From Microbulbifer variabilis ATCC 700307 (lineage in GTDB: Bacteria > Pseudomonadota > Gammaproteobacteria > Pseudomonadales > Cellvibrionaceae), in assembly GCF_000380565.1 (NCBI RefSeq), contig NZ_AQYJ01000024.1:1-64000 (forward strand): DNA of 64,000 nucleotides, given 5' to 3'. The notes below the pieces were generated by a model. The model saw only the letters and a list, made by a program, of their open reading frames with translations, had not been told where the DNA came from and made no database searches. This document shows, one piece after another, positions 9,871-17,200 of the stretch. Both the position numbers and the translations under genes were made by a program. The first letter of the stretch is position 1; every line of letters begins with the position of its first letter.

Positions 9871-10015
9871 GTCTATTAGTGAGAGCCGATAGGCCATCAA
9901 ATATTTATAGCGAGACCTCCAAGTATCAAGGTGAATGTAATTTCTGGTCCTTATGAAAAGGATTGGTAATATTGCTGCAATAAAACTGGATAGTATTTGA
10001 TCAGGGAGGATCAAA

Positions 10016-12166
10016 GTGAATCTTATTAGTGACTCATGGATACCGGTAATTCGTCAGGATGGAGCAAGAGTTAAAGTCACCCCCTGGCAGATTACGGATC
10101 GGGATAATTCGATCCTTGATATTGTGACAGTACGTGCAGATTTTCGTGGGGCTTTGTATCAGTTTCTGATTGGCCTGCTACAGACTACTTTTGCACCGAG
10201 AAATGTGAATTCTTGGGGGAGGCTATATCAGGAATCCCCTTCACCAGAGTCACTCAAAGCTGTTTTTTCATACTATGAAAATGTGTTTGAGTTAATGGCT
10301 TGGACCGAGCCAGCTTTTATGCAGGATCTGGGTTTGGTTACTGGTGAGTCCAAGCCGGTTGTCTCCTTATTGATTGAAGCGCCCGGTAATAAAACCTGTA
10401 AGGCAAATTTGGATCACTTTATTAAGTGTAACCAGGTTCAAGGTATGTGTCCTAGCTGTGTTGCCACTGCTCTTTTAACCTTGCAGATTAATGCCCCTTC
10501 AGGTGGGCTGGGGCATAGAACCAGCCTGCGTGGCGGAGGCCCTTTAACCACGCTGCTAATGTCGTCTTCAGATGAAAGTAGTCTCTGGCAAAAGCTCTGG
10601 CTGAATGTATTACCAATGGAGGAAATACCCACTAGGCCGAGTAATAAGGATACCAGTGTTTTTCCTTGGCTGGCTCCTACACGACTTTCCAACACCAACG
10701 GGATGCCTACTTACCCCGAAGATACACACCCTTTGCAAATGTACTGGTCCATGCCTCGAAGGATTCGCCTGGATCTGGCGACATTACATATTGGCTCATG
10801 CGACTTATGCGGCGAGCACTCTTCTTCTTTACTTAGTCATTTTATATCCAAGAACTATGGTGTCAATTACGATGGTGCTTGGCTTCATCCGTTAACACCC
10901 TATCGATTTAATCCAAAGAAAAAGAGCCCACCAATCAGTTTAAAGGGGCAGCGGGATGCAATCGGTTATCAACGCTGGCTTGGCCTGTTATGGCATGACG
11001 ATACTCTAGGTGATCGTGCCAGTGCAACTGTGCATTATTTTAATAAGGAGTATGGTGAATTAATTAATGAAAAGACTGGTGGTAATCATCTGAGTTTGTG
11101 GTGCTTTGGATATGACATGGACAACATGAAGGCCCGCTATTGGTCCGAATACCAAATGCCTGTAATTTTAGTAAAGCAGCACGAACAAGTGCATTTTGTT
11201 GAGCAAGTAAGTTTGCTAATAAAGATGGCAAGAGATGTGTTAAAGGCACTGCGCTTTTATATCAAATCTGTGTGGTTTCCTCAATATAAAGAAGCTAAAG
11301 GCAATCTTTTATTTATTGATCGAAATTTCTGGAGAATTACTGAGCCGGAATTTTACAAAATGCTGAGCATCCTCTCCACACACTCTCAAGAACTAAAATC
11401 TGTGTCACAAAATATGATAGCAAGCTGGTACAGAACTCTTAAAACTGTTGCAGAAGAAAGTTTTGATCGGTGGATACTTGACAATTTTGTAGAAGATTTA
11501 AATCAGAAAAGAGTTTTTGGAGCTAGGGAGGGTCTACAAGCCAAGTTAAGTCGTATGGCCAGAGTGAATTTACTGGATAGTGACGCTGAATTTGAGCAAG
11601 GAGAGAGCGTGATGGCGAGTTATCAATTTCTCAAAAGTGAAGATGTTTCGAAACTGCGTGCATGGCATACCTGGCTCAATACGTTAGAGGGACGCGCAGA
11701 CCGTGCGCGGCTACGGCGTGCTGTAGAACCAATGGACGCTTTGGTTACTTCAGCATTCATTCGTTTTTTGAAGGCAATGCCCGACCGTTGGCAAAACAAC
11801 GAAGATATTCGTCTGGAGGATGCTGCACTTGTAGCGACTTTGGCTGCTCACGTTAGCAGTGATACTCCTAGAGATGTGGCGAAAACAATTGCTCATTCTC
11901 TAGCTACTGTTGATGAAGGAAATGGACGGCCGGTGATGAGTGAGATGCGCTTTTCCCAACTGCAACGGAGTAGAGACACTCCTGAATTTTATCGACGTCT
12001 GGTCAGGGCTCTAAGATTACTTAGTGGAAAAGCAGATATCGCCAGTCTAGCTAATGATTTGTTGCATTGGCAGCATGAAAGGCGAGTGGCACCGGTGCGA
12101 AATGTAAGGGAGCGATTGGCTGTTCGTTGGGCAACGGACTATTACGCAAGGCTGTTAGATTATTAG
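10016..12166 (+). CDS. Type I-E Cascade large subunit fused to small subunit (Cas8e/Cse1-Cas11/Cse2)
   Basis: One uninterrupted 716-codon frame joins two Cascade subunits that are separate genes (casA, casB) in E. coli. Residues 1 to about 520 are Cse1: the N-terminus NLISDSWIPVIRQDG, then ALYQFLIGLLQTTFAP, FMQDLG, the zinc-type MCPSCVATALLTLQINAPSGG region and LRGGGPLTTLL, plus a later CDLCGEH pair. Residues from about 533 to 716 are Cse2: LRAWHTWLNTLEGRADRARLRR, TPEFYRRLVRALRLL and the terminal RWATDYYARLL. In the family Cse1 recognises the PAM and recruits Cas3, while two Cse2 copies line the complex. Start GTG 10016 has GGGAGGA seven bases upstream. An internal Shine-Dalgarno and ATG at the junction could make free Cse2 as well. 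Both domains are clear, so the fusion reading is safe unless the underlying sequence has an error. Confidence 0.92.
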   Translation: MNLISDSWIPVIRQDGARVKVTPWQITDRDNSILDIVTVRADFRGALYQFLIGLLQTTFAPRNVNSWGRLYQESPSPESLKAVFSYYENVFELMAWTEPAFMQDLGLVTGESKPVVSLLIEAPGNKTCKANLDHFIKCNQVQGMCPSCVATALLTLQINAPSGGLGHRTSLRGGGPLTTLLMSSSDESSLWQKLWLNVLPMEEIPTRPSNKDTSVFPWLAPTRLSNTNGMPTYPEDTHPLQMYWSMPRRIRLDLATLHIGSCDLCGEHSSSLLSHFISKNYGVNYDGAWLHPLTPYRFNPKKKSPPISLKGQRDAIGYQRWLGLLWHDDTLGDRASATVHYFNKEYGELINEKTGGNHLSLWCFGYDMDNMKARYWSEYQMPVILVKQHEQVHFVEQVSLLIKMARDVLKALRFYIKSVWFPQYKEAKGNLLFIDRNFWRITEPEFYKMLSILSTHSQELKSVSQNMIASWYRTLKTVAEESFDRWILDNFVEDLNQKRVFGAREGLQAKLSRMARVNLLDSDAEFEQGESVMASYQFLKSEDVSKLRAWHTWLNTLEGRADRARLRRAVEPMDALVTSAFIRFLKAMPDRWQNNEDIRLEDAALVATLAAHVSSDTPRDVAKTIAHSLATVDEGNGRPVMSEMRFSQLQRSRDTPEFYRRLVRALRLLSGKADIASLANDLLHWQHERRVAPVRNVRERLAVRWATDYYARLLDY
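11598..11614 (+). promoter_or_regulatory. Internal ribosome binding site and ATG for free Cas11 (Cse2)
   Basis: AAGGAGAG (about 11599-11606) is followed six bases later by ATG 11612, in frame with the fusion and exactly at the domain boundary where Cse2 begins (MASYQFLKSED). It may be the relic of a once-separate casB start or a working internal start giving extra small subunit. Confidence 0.6.
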
Positions 12167-12300
12167 TTAGTCTCAAGTTTAATATTTTTTAGTCAGCGAG
12201 TTGATTTTCAAATTATGAACTTCCTTTAGAGTTCTTATCGGTATCAAAGCTGGCGTGAGTGCTTTTGAGCGAACAATCGTCTCAAAACAAGGAGAGAGTA

Positions 12301-13377
12301 GTGAGTCGGTTTATCCAATTACATGTTTTGACTGCCTATCCACCAGCTAATCTGAACCGGGATGATTTAGGGAGACCAAAAACTGCCAAAATGGGGGGGT
12401 ATGATCGACTTCGCATATCCTCACAGAGTCTAAAACGTCACTGGCGCACTTCAGATTTATTCCAGCGTGCCTTAGGGAGAGAGGCAGAAAATGGCTTAGT
12501 TGGAACGCGCAGTAAGCGACAAGGTGTTTTGGTTTTTGAAAAGTTACTTAGGCTGGGAGTAGCAGAGAAGAAAGCAAAACTATGGGCTCAGAGGATAGCT
12601 GAACAATTTGGCAAACTAAAAAAGTCGGAAAAAGATAATCCAAGTGCGGATCTCGAAATTGAGCAGCTGGTGCACCTGAGTTTGGCTGAGCAAAAGGGTA
12701 TTGAGGATCTGTTACACAAACTTGCAGCAGAAGGTCGTGAGCCGGAAAAATCTGAGCTGGACTTACTGCGTAGAGAAAATATGGCGGTAGATATCGCCCT
12801 GTTTGGTAGAATGCTCGCCTCCAAGCCTGCTTATAATATCGAAGCCGCTTGTCAAGTGGCTCATGCACTATCAGTACATTCTGTAGTCATTGAGGATGAT
12901 TATTTTACCGCAGTGGACGACCTCAATAATCATGGTAAGGATAATGGTGCAGCTCACCTCGGAGAAGCCGGTTTTGCCGCAGGACTTTTCTACTCTTATA
13001 TTTGTATCAACAAAGAGCAGCTGATTGATAACCTTGGTGAAGATAAATCACTTGCCGATCGTACACTTGCAGCCTTGACTGAAACAATTCTCAAAATTGC
13101 TCCTGCCGGAAAACAAAACAGTTATGCCAGCCGTGCATATGCCTCTTATGTGCTCGCTGAAGTCGGCGATCAGCAGCCGCGATCACTTTCCGTAGCCTAT
13201 TTAAAACCCGTGGATCGCTATAGCGAGGATTACGCTCAGGAGGCGATTGATGCGCTGCAAGGACAACTGCATAATTTCGACAAGGTATATGGCCAGTGTG
13301 CTGACAGCCGCTATATTCTCAATGCCGTAAATGGGCAGGGTAGCCTGCGAGAGTTGCTGGCATTCGTTAGCGAATAG
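12301..13377 (+). CDS. cas7e: Type I-E Cascade backbone subunit Cas7e (Cse4/CasC)
   Basis: A 358-residue protein, close to E. coli Cas7e (363). Six copies form the crRNA-binding backbone in that complex. Diagnostic segments are the N-terminal FIQLHVLTAYPPANLNRDDLGRPKTA and RLRISSQSLKRHWR, the thumb-region helices, and the C-terminal GKQNSYASRAYASYVLAEVGDQQPRSLS. I chose GTG 12301 because AAGGAG lies six bases before it and the N-terminus then matches the family; an in-frame TTG at 12259 lacks such support. It is separated by 134 bp from the fused large subunit. Confidence 0.95.
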   Translation: MSRFIQLHVLTAYPPANLNRDDLGRPKTAKMGGYDRLRISSQSLKRHWRTSDLFQRALGREAENGLVGTRSKRQGVLVFEKLLRLGVAEKKAKLWAQRIAEQFGKLKKSEKDNPSADLEIEQLVHLSLAEQKGIEDLLHKLAAEGREPEKSELDLLRRENMAVDIALFGRMLASKPAYNIEAACQVAHALSVHSVVIEDDYFTAVDDLNNHGKDNGAAHLGEAGFAAGLFYSYICINKEQLIDNLGEDKSLADRTLAALTETILKIAPAGKQNSYASRAYASYVLAEVGDQQPRSLSVAYLKPVDRYSEDYAQEAIDALQGQLHNFDKVYGQCADSRYILNAVNGQGSLRELLAFVSE

Positions 13378-13385
13378 GTGGCTTT

Positions 13386-14144
13386 ATGGAACACTTGGTA
13401 TTTCGCCTTTATGGCGCCATGGCATCCTGGGGAGAGGTTGCAGTTGGTGGAATCAGGCACAGTGCTTGTTATCCCAGCAAGTCAGCTATTGCAGGTTTGC
13501 TTGGTGCAGCATTGGGTATTAAGAGATCAGAGGAAACACAGCAGTTGGAGTTGGCGAGAGGGTATTGTCAGGCAATAAAAATAGTTAACTCGGGAGTTCT
13601 GCAAAGAGACTTTCATACAATACAAGCTCCAGACAGTGCCGGTAAATTCCGTTATCGCACACGTAGGGACGAATTGGTAGTGGGCTGCAGCCGGCTGGGC
13701 ACTATCTTGTCTCAACGCGAATACTTAGCCGATGCTCAAGTATTGGTCGCTCTTAAAGCAACAGAGAGCGCGCATTGGTCGCTGAAAGATCTGGCTGGGG
13801 CACTGGCTCGCCCCAAGTTTCATCTGTATCTGGGGCGTAAGGCTTTTCCTTTGTCGGTACCCACTGCTGCTCATTTAATAGAGGCTGAGAATTTTCGGCA
13901 TGCACTTGATCTGTACCCATTGACTGACGTCTTGCAGTATCAACTTACATGGGCAAGGCAGGAGCGCTGGCGACCTGATGATTTGCCTAGGCAATACTAC
14001 TGGGAGGGTGATATAGAGGATTTTTCACAGGAAGATGAACAGTTTTCCTTGGGAGCTGTGCAGCAATTGAGTCGCCTGGACGAACCTCTATCTCGCAAGC
14101 GCTGGCAGTTCCAGCCGCGTATGGAATATCACTGGCGTTCATAA
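13386..14144 (+). CDS. cas5e: Type I-E Cascade subunit Cas5e (CasD)
   Basis: A 252-residue RAMP protein that caps the 5' handle of the crRNA in type I-E Cascade. The N-terminus LVFRLYGAMASWGEVAVGG is the Cas5 signature (LxFRLxGPMxSWG). The body has SAIAGLLGAALGI and TRRDELVV, followed by the VALKATE strand, the glycine-rich LARPKFHLYLGRKAFPLS and a C-terminal RWQFQPRMEYHW. It lies eight bases after cas7e and is translationally close to cas6e, so the four genes form one operon. Confidence 0.94.
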   Translation: MEHLVFRLYGAMASWGEVAVGGIRHSACYPSKSAIAGLLGAALGIKRSEETQQLELARGYCQAIKIVNSGVLQRDFHTIQAPDSAGKFRYRTRRDELVVGCSRLGTILSQREYLADAQVLVALKATESAHWSLKDLAGALARPKFHLYLGRKAFPLSVPTAAHLIEAENFRHALDLYPLTDVLQYQLTWARQERWRPDDLPRQYYWEGDIEDFSQEDEQFSLGAVQQLSRLDEPLSRKRWQFQPRMEYHWRS

Positions 14145-14154
14145 GGAAGTGACT

Positions 14155-14925
14155 ATGTACTTATCCAGAATTCAAGTGTCCTCCAGTTTAGCCATACAAG
14201 CGCAATTGGCGACCCTGTTGAAAAATAACAGCTACGGTATCCATCAGATGTTATGGGAGTTATTCAATGGTAGCGAGCGTTTTCTGTTTCGTGAGGAATC
14301 AGCCTGTGAGCAGCTCCTGAGTGAGCGAAGTCTGCCAGTATTTTACCTGCTTTCTCGGAAGAAGCCGATTAGAGATGGGTCGCTGTTTAGTGTAGAGAGT
14401 AAAGCTTTTATACCTCGGTTACAGGCCGGGGATCGGCTGGCGTTTCGCCTGCGAGCCAACCCTACTATTTCACGAAAGTCGGCTGTGGCTGGCCGAGGTA
14501 AGCGTCATGATATTTTGATGGATGCCCAATATCATTGGTTACGTGATCAATGTAAAACTCATTCACTTTTGCAAAGCGGAAGAAAGGGAGAGTTGAAACA
14601 GCGCCTACTGGATGCAAAACCAGGTTTCTATGCAGGTGGGCAAATAGAATCCCGGCTCCAGGAGGTATCCGTGGTAGCTTCTCGTCACTGGCTGATTGAT
14701 AGGGGCTCGCGCATGGGTTTTGATATTTACCCTCCAAAACTTCACAGTAATGGCTATCGCTGGAACCTTCTGCCGAAAAAAGGACGCGGTGCTGGTTTCT
14801 GCTCAGTAGATTATCGTGGAGAACTGCTGGTGACTGATCCAGAGTTATTCTCACAGAAGATTTGTACGGGTATTGGTCCGGCCAAGGCATTTGGTTGTGG
14901 TTTGATGCTGATACGCCGCATTTGA
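14155..14925 (+). CDS. cas6e: CRISPR RNA endoribonuclease Cas6e (CasE) with a SAP-like insertion
   Basis: A 256-residue protein; E. coli Cas6e has 199. It cleaves the CRISPR transcript in the repeat hairpin and stays bound to the crRNA 3' end. The N-terminus MYLSRIQV, the catalytic-histidine helix YGIHQMLWELF (His near residue 30), FRLRANPT and the terminal GIGPAKAFGCGLM glycine-rich loop match the family. Between RHDILMDAQ (about 118) and ASRHWLIDRGSRMGF (about 175) there are some 40-50 extra residues. The core YHWLRDQCKTHSLLQSGRKG followed by ELKQRLL resembles a SAP nucleic-acid-binding helix-turn-helix. ATG 14155 follows AAGGAAG; the GTG six bases earlier is an alternative. Confidence 0.92.
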   Translation: MYLSRIQVSSSLAIQAQLATLLKNNSYGIHQMLWELFNGSERFLFREESACEQLLSERSLPVFYLLSRKKPIRDGSLFSVESKAFIPRLQAGDRLAFRLRANPTISRKSAVAGRGKRHDILMDAQYHWLRDQCKTHSLLQSGRKGELKQRLLDAKPGFYAGGQIESRLQEVSVVASRHWLIDRGSRMGFDIYPPKLHSNGYRWNLLPKKGRGAGFCSVDYRGELLVTDPELFSQKICTGIGPAKAFGCGLMLIRRI

Positions 14926-15076
14926 CTTTTAGAAGAGTGGAGTATTTGCAGGCTGAGTTTTTTTGATGAGGGCGTATATATTAGACACTTTCTCGAGTAT
15001 GAAACAAGTATTGTCAATTTCCCAGCTCAGGCAGGGCTTTACCGATAAAATCAATCCCGATTGATTTTCTCCAGGT

Positions 15077-15166
15077 GTGTTCCCCACATGGGTGGGGTTT
15101 AGCCGGTAGTATTTTTAAAATACAGATGAAGGCCAATATGTTCCCCGCTATGCGGGGTCAGTTTAC
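15077..15166 (+). CRISPR. Degenerate type I-E mini-CRISPR: repeat-spacer-repeat
   Basis: The repeat at 15077-15105 (GTGTTCCCCACATGG start, GGGGTTTAGCCG end) has the 29-nt length and GTGTTCCCC...GGGG hairpin of type I-E repeats. A second copy starts at 15138 (ATGTTCCCCGCTATGCGGGG), exactly 61 nt later, which is the type I-E period of 29 + 32. The second copy is degenerate at its 3' end. There is one 32-nt spacer, 15106-15137. It lies about 150 bp after cas6e. No repeat follows at the next expected position (15199). A very weak GTGTT...GGGG echo is at 15261. Confidence 0.7.
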
Positions 15167-15373
15167 TGTGGGAGCAATAGCTTAGCCTAAGGCGTGAGCT
15201 TCTCAATGGTCTGGAGGCAGTTGATAAAACTCGACTAAGGCTTTAATAATTTCCCTCCTTGTGTTGAATTACCTATTTAGGGGTAATGCACTTTCATAAT
15301 TCTAGTGGTAAGTTATCGCGCCTATTTCTGGCGACGTAAATAATTAGCTGATTACTAAATCTTCAAAGTTTGA

Positions 15374-15462
15374 ACTTTCCCTGTGCCCACGGGGATGAAC
15401 CGACGATGGAGAAATCGTTAGTCGGAGTGTGGATGTTTCCCTGCCTGTGCAGGGTTGAACAA
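15374..15462 (+). CRISPR. Second degenerate type I-E mini-CRISPR
   Basis: 15374-15402 ends in GGGGATGAACCG, the standard type I-E repeat 3' end, with TTTCCCTGTGCCCAC before it. A second, more degenerate copy (TTTCCCTGCCTGTGCAGGG, then TTGAACA) follows 60 nt later. One spacer of about 31 nt starts at 15403. An imperfect inverted repeat (CCGACGAT / ATCGTTAGTCGG) spans the repeat-spacer border. The two modules are separated by about 207 nt without clear repeats. Confidence 0.6.
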
Positions 15463-15529
15463 ACTCTGGGGAATGATGTTATCTGCTAGAGTGTTTGCCG
15501 GGGATGGGGTTTGTGCTGTACGAGTGCAA

Positions 15530-15570
15530 TGGCCAGCAGTCGATGTTCGGCTGCTGGCCACTACTTTTTA
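15530..15570 (+). terminator. Strong hairpin closing the CRISPR region, probable terminator
   Basis: TGGCCAGCAG (15530-15539) and CTGCTGGCCA (15551-15560) form a perfect 10-bp stem, followed by CTACTTTTTA. Confidence 0.65.
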
Positions 15571-16110
15571 GGGCATCCTTTCCTTGGACCAGCTAACCGG
15601 ATAGTGCTTGCATTCTCTATCTACCAGTTTCAAAAGTGAGGGTATTCTGTATTGGCCATACCTTGTAGGATATGAGGTTTTTAGGTTGTAAGGCCAACAC
15701 CAAAACTACTTATATATAATGGCTTGATGCTATTACCTCGTAGAGTGTCAGCTTTGCCTGGAGTCCCTTTATATCGTTTTTTGGCGGATCCGATAATTGG
15801 GACTTTATATGTTAGCACTTGGTATAGATAGGTCCTTAGGTCGGGCTGCAGCTCTGAACCCAGTGTGACATAGTTATCAATCACAATAAATTGCGATTGT
15901 AGTTGGTTTTCCTTGATTAGAGCTAAAATGCAAAGTAGTCCTCGTTTGTGCTTGGTTGTTTTTTTATTTTCGTGTCTGTTCTTTACGGGGTAGCTGCTCC
16001 AGATAGTTTACATCAACAGCCCGGATCACTTACCAAGCTCCAGTATTAGAAAAGAATTACTTTCTTTAGAACAAAGTATTTAGGAGTAAGAATATTTCCT
16101 GCTTTATGCC
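15571..16110. other. Non-coding gap; no gene seen
   Basis: AT-rich sequence between the CRISPR modules and the minus-strand TPR gene. A minus-strand frame of 67 codons (15681-15884) lacks a ribosome binding site and family motifs, and I leave it out. Confidence 0.5.
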
Positions 16111-16848
16111 TTATCCTGACAGTTCTGCTTTAGCCTGCTTAAGAATATCCTTATGGATGCTGCGGTAAAAACTGTTTGTTTCATCTGCATTTTTTAGGAT
16201 TCTTTGCAGTATATTCATAGCTTTATCTCCTTGTTGAAGCCTTTTTAAAAAGATTGCATAGTAAAGACCTGCGGCGGGCCCACTATAATAGCTGTACAGT
16301 GTCTCGTATTCATGTTCAGCCTCGGCAATCATCTGTAAGGCATCCAGGGTGCGAGCATAGAGTAGATGGGCATCCTGATCTTTAAACTCTGGACTCTTGT
16401 CTATCAAAAAATCCAGGGTTTCCTTACAGTTGTTAAATTCTTTGAGCAAAAATAGACATCGAGCTAATCCGAACAAAATCTGAGGGTCATCCTTAAAGGG
16501 GCCTTGCAAGCTCTTTTGATATAAGTCCTTGGCTTCCTGGTTCAGCCCCTTCTCAAGGCACTCCTCCGCCATTTTTATATAGTTTTTTATGCTACTGGAT
16601 TTGGCCAGATTTTGTGCTGCCTGATTGATATCTTGATTTGGATTCATCAGTTTCTGGACTTTTCTACGAGCTTTTTGTCCGTTTCGGGAATTATTCATTT
16701 CTGGCAATATTTCCAAAATCAGATAGGCAATAAGTCCCGCCAAAGGCAGCATGACCAGGATCCATATCCAGGTGGTATTGCGCCCGGTCTTCAGTACGTG
16801 AATAACAAAAGCGACTTGTATCAGGATGGAGAGAACTAAAAACGGCAT
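16111..16848 (-). CDS. Membrane-anchored tetratricopeptide repeat protein (PLDc_N-type N-terminus)
   Basis: A 245-residue protein. Two N-terminal membrane helices (about residues 2-18 and 26-46) with the TGRNTTWIWILVMLPLAGLIAYL pattern match the short hydrophobic PLDc_N domain, which is also found at the start of cardiolipin synthases. No phospholipase HKD motif follows. Instead there are three to four TPR-like helical pairs (for example YIKMAEECLEKGLNQEAKDLY and ILFGLARCLFLLKEFNNCKETL). The inferred role is a cytoplasm-facing scaffold at the inner membrane; the function is unknown. It stands alone on the minus strand. Confidence 0.7.
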   Translation of the reverse strand: MPFLVLSILIQVAFVIHVLKTGRNTTWIWILVMLPLAGLIAYLILEILPEMNNSRNGQKARRKVQKLMNPNQDINQAAQNLAKSSSIKNYIKMAEECLEKGLNQEAKDLYQKSLQGPFKDDPQILFGLARCLFLLKEFNNCKETLDFLIDKSPEFKDQDAHLLYARTLDALQMIAEAEHEYETLYSYYSGPAAGLYYAIFLKRLQQGDKAMNILQRILKNADETNSFYRSIHKDILKQAKAELSG

Positions 16849-17200
16849 ATTGGGAAGACATTTATCCGGCTTAGAGGACTACACAGCTACTGCTTTTGCC
16901 AGGAACTGCACAAAAGGGGGGTAGGGTAAACGAGCGGCTTCGCTAAGCCAAGACTAAGTATGCCGGCTGTCTGACAGGTGTCATTGTTCCACAATCAGAA
17001 TCATGGGAGTTCTAAGACTGATTTGCTCTTGTCTGTATTTGTATACGTTCTTACTGGGGCGCTTAAATTGGCATACTTTTACTTGTTCTAATCTGAAATG
17101 ATGCTTGGCAGTTTATCCTGCAATTCAATACCCAACAGCACCTGCTTTTCTACTATTTGTGGATAGAGCTATCTATGTGCTTGGTTCCAAAGGAGGGAGG

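Noticed and set aside
9820-10014. Minus-strand 64-codon reading frame upstream of the Cascade operon
   Set aside because: It has no ribosome binding site or family motif and overlaps the likely operon promoter and leader.
15261-15289. A third degenerate CRISPR repeat (GTGTT...GGGG) between the two mini-arrays
   Set aside because: Only the first five bases and a G-run agree. Its phase (123 nt from 15138) is close to but not exactly two units, and there is no hairpin.
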